Origin: Larimichthys crocea | Lineage: Eukaryota; Chordata; Actinopteri; Sciaenidae | Length of the DNA: 64,000 bases | Direction of reading: 5' to 3' | Assembly (NCBI RefSeq): GCF_000972845.2 | Contig: NC_040016.1 | Location: forward strand, 8,080,701 to 8,144,700 | Shown here: piece by piece, positions 54,740-64,000 of the stretch | Layout of the letters: each line of letters begins with the position of its first letter | How positions within the stretch are numbered: the stretch's first letter is position 1 | Made by a program: the position numbers and the translations under genes | Notes under the pieces: generated by a model | What the model saw: only the letters and a program-made list of their open reading frames with translations | Databases searched by the model: none | Told to the model about the DNA's origin: nothing

Positions 54740-55360
54740 CCTGCGTGGTGGAGGAGGGGGAGAGTACACGTATGTGAACACAAGGGAAAGCACAGTTGGC
54801 AGCAGCACTTGGTTTGTGGCCCATTCTGTGTGTACATGCGTGATTAGAAATGGCGTGAATGCCAAACCCACTTCATTCATTGAGGCCCATTATCTTCAAA
54901 CAGAAGAAAAAGCTGTGCTTGTATTTAGTTTTTAAAAAAAGAGGCACATTCAACGCTATTCAATAATGCCCCCTGGCTTATCCGCCAACGTTAAGCAACA
55001 AACTCGACCATTTTCACGCAAGCCACAAGATGAGTAGCCAAAAAAAAAAAAAAAATCGCCAATTTCGCCATTTTGTCAGTTGGCTTTACACACAGTAATG
55101 GCGTCGCACAAGGCAAGATAAAATTCATTTCAGTTGCATGGAGTCAAAAACACCGACCGACGCTCGTTTCCAGCATCGCATCCGTGCAACTACACGTTTA
55201 GTCACTAACGCAACACGCCGTGGATCAAACTTACCTTTTACTTCTCCTTAAAAAGTGAGTTACTTTGGAGTAAATTTCTGCACGATCCTTTATTTAGATT
55301 TCTCTGTTTACGAGCCCCGCCCCATTAGGACCGTTAGTGACGTCGTGGCGTCACAGAGCA
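54740..55360 (-). promoter_or_regulatory. hp1bp3: hp1bp3 5' UTR, first intron and promoter
   Basis: The coding exon begins at 54740 after acceptor CACGCAG. A non-coding exon ends in donor AAAAG|GTAAG at 55235. Upstream, GTGACG-TCGTGG-CGTCAC (about 55338-55355) is an inverted pair of CRE-like half sites, typical of a housekeeping promoter. Confidence 0.5.
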
Positions 55361-57060
55361 CGTCGAAGGATTCCCGGCGTCACGTTGGCGGACGCTAACC
55401 GCTGAAATCTGGAGTTAAACATCGTCTTTAAAATTCAAATTATCAAACAAAACACACCATGAAACTCAAATCATGTGACGCAGCCATCACTGTCACTGGC
55501 CGTGTGTGTTAACCCGCCTCCAGCATTAGCCGAAGTTAGCAGTTTCTTCGCCACAAACGTGTTTTCTCCTCTCTTTAAACACAATATTGAGGTTTTCTGT
55601 CCATATTTTGAATTGACTCCATGTCTTCTAGCGTACATGTCAATTCAAACCGGGTACATCACGATTTTAACCAAATAAACTCAATTTGTACCACATAAAC
55701 GGTCACAAACTACAACTCTGGAGAGGTTTTGTTAATGTGTCTATGGCTAAGGCTCATGGGAGCTGTAGTTCTCTAATGCAAACAAAGTTAAAATGAAGAG
55801 GCATCCAACTTTTATGACTCATTACAGTATTAAATACACATTCAGCATAAAAACATTGGATAAAATGAACTCTATGAATGTACACAGAACTGAACACTAC
55901 CCCTTGCAAAATGAGCCCTTTTCAATACTTGTTTATGTATTTATATGAGTCAGTGTTGACAGACTGTTTAAAAAACTGACTTCAATCACACTCCTGCTGT
56001 ATCATTAACCACTATTCCCATCAAACTAATTATGGGTTTCATGTTTGATTAATCTGCAGTTTATAATTTGGTCTACAAAATGTGTGAAAATTGCAGTCAT
56101 ACTTTCCTAATGCCCAATATGACTTCTTTATATAGCTTTTTTTGGTCCAGATAAAAGATAAAATGTCATACAACAAGGAGGAGGAATTTTTTGTCAATTG
56201 ACTGATGGTGTTCAAACTGGGTTCCCAAACAAAGTGAACAGCCGTAAAGACAAGTGAATGCATCAGAGATCTAATAACACATTTGGTGATGTGATAAACG
56301 TGACCACACCAACATTGTAATATAAATGCAACTGTATGTTTGACCACATTAAAACAACTGGATAAAAGACATCAAAAATATAAAACTTGTGGTCAAACAC
56401 GAGCAAGAAATTAAGTGATACAACAGTTTTTCAAAGCCGAGGCATTGAGTGTGAGTTAATTCATAAAGATTGTTGATCCTTCAGCGGCTCAGCAGAACAA
56501 ATCAGCGGCTCCCGGTGACTCCGGCTGCTCCTCCTGGTCAAATCATACAGCCCTTCTTCTGAGGTTGCTGAGACGTCGACCAAAAACAGATAACACACAC
56601 GCACACACAAGACACAAACCAGAAAATAACCTTACAACCCACATCTCCAAACACCACCCTTCAAAACAAAGAACAAATCATGAGAATCAGGAGGGGTTTT
56701 TTTTAAATACCTTTTTTGTCTTTAATGTATTTACAAGCTTTAATCTGCTCTGTAGGTCTGAAGTATTACAAGCATTTCATGTTCAGCGAACCTGGCCATT
56801 TGCTTTTTAAAGTTGCATTTTTGCTCGTTTCATTCGAATGTAACCGGTTTGTTCGTCTGCGTTTGTTTTGCCAGTTCTGTGGACTGACTTGCATCGCTTC
56901 TTGAATGCATACCTCTACCTCTTCATGAGGTGTATGTACATATCAACGTAGAGCAAGCCAAGGCTGAGGGAAACACTTCCTGGTTATTTAGGAGATAACC
57001 TTTGACCTCAAACGTCATACACGGACAACGTTAATAACTTCTGTGCATCCACTCCTCTTT
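55361..57060. other. Intergenic region hp1bp3-eif4g3
   Basis: AT-rich sequence with no supported gene. Its right part may hold the eif4g3 3' end: a minus-strand AATAAA appears as TTTATT at 57065-57070. Confidence 0.45.
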
Positions 57061-57571
57061 TTTTTTTATTTATTTTTTTTTTATCTCTGCTTCCCCTTCA
57101 TCCCAAAATAATTTTGTTTTACCCTGTTTTAAACCAAACAGTGTGGAATCCAGGGAGGCCATTATTTCACAATTATTATTTTGTTATTATAATTAATTAT
57201 ATTGTTATTTCTGTTGTCATGTTCTCATTTGTGAGCATCTGCAAATGTTAAATAACTTTCATATTTGCAGTCCTTAAAAAAATAATAAATTAAAGAGTCC
57301 GGAACCTATGTATCTTTTAAGTCTCTTCTTAAAAAGTAACAAAAGAAAAGTAAGTTAAAATTTAAAACAAAAATATTTTCTATGTATAATACAGGTATTT
57401 AGTGCTTCCGCCGTTGGAATCCAAACTCAAAATGGCGGCATGTTTCAGAACCGTACCGCAGAAAAAAATTCCAGCCGTAAACATGTCGTCCTGCCCATAC
57501 ACCCATTTTGAATGTTTGTTCTGCTGTAAGGATGCAGTTCTACTACGTCATGTCCCCGGGTGTCTCCCTCA

Positions 57572-60500
57572 TCAATTATCTTCCGACTCCTCCTCCGCCT
57601 CCCGCAGCCAGGTGAAGAAGGCCGTAACAGACTTGAGGGCCACACCCTTACCATGCTGCTCGGCAGGGTCTTTGCTCATCTCCCACTTATAGAAAGCGTC
57701 CTCCGAGATGACGTCCTCATCATACAGACAGTCAAAGAACATCCGGAGGAGGTCTGGAAGAGCAGACACACATCGGTCATCCGTTTGATACAACTCCAAC
57801 ATATTGTAACAGTTAATTAAAGAGCGTAATATGCAGAACATTTTCCTGTGCGGTGAGATGTGTGCCACAGGTAAATGTCAAAGGCGTGGACGATTGTTTT
57901 GAGGTTATTGAAAGGTGAACCTCTATGACACCAAGGTGTAATTATTTATCACATTTTGACGTCTAAATTAGAAACAAATTTGCACTTTAAGGTATTATCG
58001 TTTTTAGATTTTGTATCTGTGCTACTTTGAGAATTTTAATATTCTCTTACTTTAAGATGGAGTGCAGTGAATGTTGTTGTGAATGAAAATAAAGTTCATT
58101 TATTCAAAGTAACTCATGAACACACTGTTCTCTGCTGCATGCCACACACCTCCACTTAAAATCATAATAAAAAGTCATAATACGCTTCATAATGAACTTC
58201 TGCACTTTATTTCTTATAATTAGTCTGAATCACTTTTTTAAAAAAAGGGTATTTGGTGCCAGAGTTTAAAAGATGTTCATCAAATGAGCAAACCTAAATC
58301 AAGTTAATGTTATAGAGTACAGTGATAGAGATTAAAAGTTATTTGTTGGCACTGAAAACAGCCGTTTACTCAACAATGAATTCTGAATCTCGCCTCTGAA
58401 TCCAACATGGACGAAAAGTCCTTCACAGCTGCAGCAGACATCAATTACATTTAATACTAATTTTGGTTTGACCATCGTAGTCACTAGTTATTCATTTGAG
58501 GTGCTCCTCATTTAGTTTTCGTTTAAAAAGTTCCAGTCTGAATGTGTGTTCATGTTTGGTACGTCATTTAGTGGGAAGGGCTTAGTGGTGTGATGCGAGG
58601 CAGCAGTTATTTTATTCCTCAGAAGAAAGTACATTTAAATATCTACAATTTCAGGAGAAAATTGGGAGGAACTTCATCTACTACTGAAGATCATGTGACA
58701 TGGTCAATAGTTTCCATATCCAGCTACCTAATGAACCTTTTTGTAGTGAGTAATTATATTGTTGAAAATAATATTGCCTTAAACACTGGTGTTTAATTTT
58801 TCGCTAATAATTTAGAAAACGAAGATGTAAAAGGAAAATAAATGGCAAAATTTCATGAGGAGGCGTAAACAGGAGGAGGTAGGAGGAGTAAAACTTACTC
58901 GGAGGCTGATCGAGGGCGACGATCAGCGCCTGAAGTGCATAAAGTGCTTGCAGCTGTCGCTCAGTGTCTGAGTTAAGGTACTTGAGTAATACAGGCAATC
59001 TCCTCTGGATGATGGCCTTGTCCACTCGACAGTTGGTGTTGTCATCTGTTCGGTAAAGCAGGAGGCAGAGTGAGTGCACGCTGAGCCTCTGTGCTCAGAA
59101 TTTGGCAGAGAGTAAAACTGCAATCAGTGGTGAAATCTGATCAGAATAGAGGAATCTCTCCCTCCTCCTCCACCACCCGGTGGTGGAGCGCTTACCTTTC
59201 ACTGCTGCCTTACACACAGCTGTCATCAAAGCCCTCAGGAAGGGAGACGAGCTCATCTGAGATTCATCTAGGTTTGCCTGGGAACACACAAGAACAGGAA
59301 ACACCTTCAATGAGAGTAAAAACCCACGTTAGAAAGAGCTGACGAGTACTGAAAGAGGCAGCATGTGTGTGCTCAGCGTGGGAAGATTTTGCCTGAAGCA
59401 GAGAGATGCTGCTTCCGTGCTGTATTTTCGGATGCTCTCATCCTCTCACCCTGCTGCTTCCCGTTAAAAATCCAGAGCACAGACGGTGCCGGACACTGCA
59501 GCAAGCATTTTTTTGTTTGCAAGGACATTTCTGTCAAACCTGTGTCACTTCTCATACCTCTACCCAGTCAAAGATCTGCTCATCACTGGCCATGTCCTCC
59601 AGGAGGAGTTTCTCCAGCTGCTGGCTCAGCTCCTCAGGAGACAAGATCCTTTTAGACAGAGCTACCTCAGGGCTGGAGCCGTCCGACAGGACGAACTGGA
59701 GTTTCTGTTTGTATCAAGACGAGTTGATATGATGAGGAAGTGGAAAATAAAGGAGGAAGGGCATATTGATATTTCTTGACGTGAGTGGAGGCTTTAATTA
59801 CCAACCTGTTGTGAGATGAAAGCCTGGACATCCTCTCCCTCGGGCAGGAAGTCGGTCCAGTTGAGGCCAGATTCCCTCCACAAAGAACTCAAAGTCCTAT
59901 GGCTCTGTGGAGACAAGACGAGACAACGTCACATCTTGTGTCTCTTATTCCTTCTGTCTGATTTCCAGGGATTAAGATTTTAATGAGCCAAGCCATTTGA
60001 TTACTGCTAATAACTGACAACATTACAATTTGTCCTTACTCTGGGCTACAGATCAGTATTTCCTGAGCTGGCTGCACATTATATGACCAGCAATATAATC
60101 CATCCTTAACCTCGACTGACTTTTGAATGAGCTATAGAGCTTATACGCCACTGGCTTTATAACAAAAGCAAGCAATATAAATGTTTGCACAACTGAAAAT
60201 CAAAGTGTTCTTACCATTTGTTTGCATAGTATGTGCAGTATTTCAGAAATTAAGATCCCGGCTCTTCCCACAGGAAGCAAAGGTTTGCTTAATTCACTGT
60301 GAACAAACAGAAAAGACAGAAATTAAACAAAGAATGAATTGCTCTTCACAGAGAAGTGAAATAACTCAAACTATGAACTATAAGACACTCATTTCCTGCA
60401 TTTCGCGAGTGCCTGTTGATTATTAAAAGTATACCCTGAAATTAATCTCGGAAACAACTCCAGGAAGGAGCAGAAGGAACGTAAACTTGAAAAATGTGTC

Positions 60501-63500
60501 TCAAACAGACAAACTGAACTTTCTTTTAGCAGAGTGAGAATTTCAGCTTGATCCACCACCAAGCCTGTGTACGCTGAAGCCAAAACAACATATTCAGTTC
60601 ACCGGGTGGTCGTTCTTCCTGAGCAAACATGTCGTTTATTTTTAGTATTTGGCCTCTATGAGCATGAAGTGAATGACTCAGGTGGAGCTATCTCGGTACC
60701 TAAAGAGCTCTCTCATAGAGAAGCCCCCTTCCCTCAGTACAGGGCTGAGCAGCTCGGCCAGATACAGCCAGATGTGGGGAATGTCGATGGCCATGTCGTC
60801 TGCTTGCTCCAGCGTGTCTGCAAAGCTGAGAAAACAACAACATTATTATTATTAGTGTGATCTAGAACGTGACTAGATATTTAAGCACCAACATCAGCTG
60901 TTTTTACACATTTTAATGGTTGAGGATAACCTCAGATGGAGTTTATTAGTGTGCGTTAAGCTGGTGAACTGACCCTTTGTAGAACTGGGGCTTGGGCAGG
61001 AGTCCCTGCTGCACCAGCTGGAAAAGGAGCTGGCCCATGTGGTCCCGTGTTATCTGACTGCGCTCCAGAGTCGACTCCACCCCGACGCGCACAAAGATGT
61101 TCAGCTGAGAGCCCAACTCGAGCTCGTCCACGCACTGAATGGCCTCCTGCAGAACACCAAGAAGTGTGATCAATGGTGAGTGAAGAAGAGGCAGCTGTTA
61201 CATGTTCAGTGACAGAGCAGGAAGAGCAATAAAAGAAACTATATACTGCTTTATATTTATTTTAAAAGGACAGAAGTATGATACATTATTTTCTAACCTG
61301 AATCATAAATTAATCAGCAGAAGACACAATCATTGATTTATCTATCGACCTACAGCTGGCCTAAGGCTACAGTCTACTGTTGATTTTCTTGTGACTCTCG
61401 GTACCTTGTAGTCATTTATGTGCAGGAACTCGTCGATGATAGACTTTGACTTCCTCTCTATCTCCTCCTCAGATCGAGCAGGTCTGTCTGGGGTCTCGAC
61501 CACTGGCTCAGGTTTCACTGTCGACGTAAAAAACAACAGAGCGAGATTAAGATCCAGTAGTTCCAGTACTGAGTTACACCACTCTGATATTAAGTGTTAT
61601 ATCTAAGAATAGAATATTGACTGACTATAGAAAAAAAAAGCGTTCATAGTGGAGGCTAATTTGAAAACAACGTATTGATGTTTGTTGTTGGGGTGATCCT
61701 TTTGTTTACAAGAAAGATTTCAATCTGCTGTCGCTCCTGAATGGATTTACATGCGTAGCAATAGAAATAAAAACAATGTGCAAATAAATGTAAATGAGGG
61801 TAAAATGAAGTTGCTAATTATGGCCATTAAAAGTTTAAGAATCAATGTTATATAGTATTACAAAATAACTGGAACGTAATGTGTTGGCAGCTGCCCAAAG
61901 CAAATATTTCTTTTTTTTAATAATTGTAAATAAAAAGGTGAAAATAAAGGCATTCATTTTAAAAAATCCAGGATTTTAATGCCAAATTAAAAAAAAAAAC
62001 AGTTTAAAACTTAAATAATGTAAGTATCAGTGTGGTGCTACTACAGATGGTTTATTAAAGCAATATCACACAAGAGGACATTTTTGTGTGCTAACCCTAA
62101 CCCAGCACAAGCTCGATTGTGGTGTTGCTTTAATACAGCAGCTCCACAAGCACCATTTATTATTTAACAGTATTAAGTGACAACTTATTATGATTTGTTT
62201 ATTTAATCTTTTATTTGGATCCGCCAACACAAATAGTTCCACAACTGCAAATGTTTCCTGAGCACCAGCTTTGTGGAGGTCTACATTTTACCGCAGGACA
62301 GCTACTTTGTATCATTTATGCAACCAGTGAATCGAGAGTCTGCTGACAGTCGCTTTGGTGAAAATATCTCTGTCTTTATGTAAATGCATAGACAACGACT
62401 GCAGGTCCGGGATGGCTGCATGACTGCGCTGGGCTTCCTCAAACCCAAGTGATGTGTCTCATGTTGTAGAGTGTACTGAATATGTGCTATAATTGCTGAG
62501 GTGTCTTCTCCCCTCCCCTCATGTTGTATCCCTTTTTTTCCTTTGGCTACCAGGCCCTGTCCTGTCTACCCCCCTTGTCATATTGTATGTATGGACAGAC
62601 TGGTGTTGCAATTTCGTTGTACTGTACTTGTACTGTTACAATGACAAATAAAGCCAATCCAATTCAAAAATATGACGTCATTTATCTTGCGCTTTTACGG
62701 TCGCGTAATGAATCGTTCAAATGTCATATTTCTTAAAAGGGAGTTGTGTCATTATTAATTAATTAATTAATTTAGTTTAATTCAAACTGCTAATATGTTT
62801 ATTTTTTAAACTTTCTGTCAACCCTACAGAAAACTAGATAACTTAAGTGTCATAAGGTTGTCTGACTGCTTGACTGCTGTTAGTCATTGGTTTGATTTTA
62901 AGGATTGCTGACGGTGGACTGGTAGAAATATGCACGTCTTTGTGGTGCACAGTTTGCTACAGTTTAAGATAGATGATAAACATTAATGCAACGTTGACGT
63001 AACAGTTGTTGGAACACCTGTAAATCAGAGTGATAGATGTGATAGAACTCAAAGAATGCCTCTTGTCCATTCATATGATAGTTTTCATGTATGTCCAGTG
63101 TTGTGTCTCACCAGGCTCCCTGACTCTGCTGCGTTCTAGCTCTGTTTTGTCCTCGGTGACACTCTGTCGCCGGGGCTCGGCTCCCTCTCGCTCCCGGTCT
63201 CTTCTTGGCTCATCTGGAATCGGACCCTCCAGCAGCTCCTTCGAACTGCTTCCTCTGATGAATGGCCCGGGCCGTGACGATGGAGGGGCGGAGATCAATG
63301 GCTTCTCGCTGCGTTCCCTCCCTGTACTGCTACGACTGGGAGGAAAAAACAAATAAGTCAAGTAATGAGGATGTATCAGAGGGTTTAAATGGCAGAAGCA
63401 GTTATCAACTGGTGTTGTAGTTTACCTTGCCAGAGTTCTCCTTGAGTCAAATTCTGGGTTCTGTGGGGGAGTGGTGGAGGGTTGAGGTGAAGGCGTAGAC

Positions 63501-63543
63501 TGCAGCGCAGAGTAACGATTCAGGCCGGCTGTTCTTGATAATT
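57572..63543 (-). CDS. eif4g3: Eukaryotic translation initiation factor 4 gamma 3, C-terminal part (gene runs off the right edge)
   Basis: Scaffold of the eIF4F cap-binding complex in the cytoplasm. Eleven 3' exons in coding order: 63543-63426, 63335-63112, 61517-61405, 61146-60974, 60825-60700, 60296-60215, 59904-59806, 59704-59558, 59277-59196, 59045-58899, 57753-57572, about 497 residues. After a Ser/Arg/Pro-rich linker, the MA3 domain starts [16 protein letters not shown] and includes [20 protein letters not shown] and [18 protein letters not shown]; in this family it binds eIF4A. The W2/MIF4G-C domain (VESTL does not recur; it starts near [14 protein letters not shown]) ends in the eIF4G3-type [15 protein letters not shown] and is the MNK-binding end in mammals. 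The C-terminus EDN points to eIF4G3 rather than eIF4G1. The MIF4G core and eIF4E- and PABP-binding parts lie beyond 64000. Confidence 0.95.
62460..62665 (+). mobile_element. LINE-like 3' end fragment
   Basis: It ends with AATTTCGTTGTACTGTACTT, then TGTTACAATGACAAATAAAG. This resembles the 3' tail of L2-type LINEs common in fish. It lies in the eif4g3 intron between 61517 and 63112, with no coding part left. Confidence 0.5.
62752..62773. repeat. ATTA microsatellite
   Basis: About five ATTA units in the eif4g3 intron. Confidence 0.8.
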
Positions 63544-64000
63544 CTGTTACAGAGAGATAACATGAGACATGAATGACCAGAAAAATCAAGGAAAGCCTTC
63601 GTCCAAACAACAACTTTCTCTGCGATCTTCGGATACAGTCAATCAAATATTCACGTCCACTTCACGCAGAGTTTGGTGATGTGTGTCTGAACTTCTCTCT
63701 CTCTCTCTCTGTCTCTTTGATGTGTCCAAACATGTGCAACATTGTGAATCTTAACAGTTAACAAATCTTGTCTCTTTCCTTTGGCAGATTTTTCTTCCCC
63801 CGCCTTCACGAGCAGCTGTTTGGAACAGTTATCAGCATTTTTGTCATACTTCATTTCGGGCATACTGACGCCATAACTATGTGACATTTAGACTAGTTGT
63901 AGCTACAATCTGACCTTCACACCTGATTTTCAAAACGGAGTTTGAGCTGCTCACTCAGATCTCGATGTGTAAAGTTAACCAGGTGTCAAGTGAAATCTGA
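63544..64000. other. eif4g3: Presumed eif4g3 intron up to the window edge
   Basis: I see no exon with recognisable eIF4G3 similarity. It includes a short CT repeat at about 63695-63715. Confidence 0.5.

Noticed and set aside
63651..63887. A 78-residue minus-strand ORF as a further eif4g3 exon
   Set aside because: I recognise no eIF4G similarity and no clear splice sites in phase with the exon at 63543.

Overview
The window reads as a piece of teleost fish nuclear genome, probably a percomorph. The genes are split into short exons by GT-AG introns, protein similarity is to vertebrate families, and the introns carry tRNA-derived SINEs, short terminal-inverted-repeat elements and LINE scraps of fish type. 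No tool was run. Exon boundaries come from splice sites, reading-frame continuity and family knowledge recalled from memory.

Eight protein-coding genes fill the window. Plus strand: phtf1 (first exon off the left edge, stop at 8249), pfkfb2 (CDS 9725 to about 18990), yod1 (22857-24045) and sarg/C1orf116 (31210-32889). Minus strand: kif17 (41037 down to 35444), sh2d5 (46117 to 43078), hp1bp3 (54720 to 48809) and eif4g3 (3' portion only, 63543 to 57572, continuing off the right edge). sarg and kif17 converge, with about 1.3 kb between their inferred poly(A) signals. The four minus-strand genes run head to tail.

The gene order supports the calls. PFKFB2-YOD1-C1orf116 are neighbours on human 1q32, and KIF17-SH2D5-HP1BP3-EIF4G3 are neighbours on human 1p36. 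PHTF1 is also on human chromosome 1. The genes do not form one pathway: they cover ER-associated deubiquitination (yod1), control of glycolytic flux (pfkfb2), dendritic and ciliary transport (kif17), neuronal signalling adaptor (sh2d5), linker-histone-like chromatin protein (hp1bp3), translation initiation (eif4g3), and two poorly understood proteins (phtf1, sarg).

I found no operon-like, defence or otherwise clearly new biological system. The points worth a second look are: a 10-N gap in a CT repeat that looks like a failed contig join; a GC-AG intron in kif17; a frame-shifting 23-nt micro-exon and dual-frame last exon in pfkfb2; a long near-perfect hairpin and a tandemly duplicated exon-like cassette in the same pfkfb2 intron; nested MITEs; and loss of diagnostic binding residues in sh2d5 and hp1bp3.
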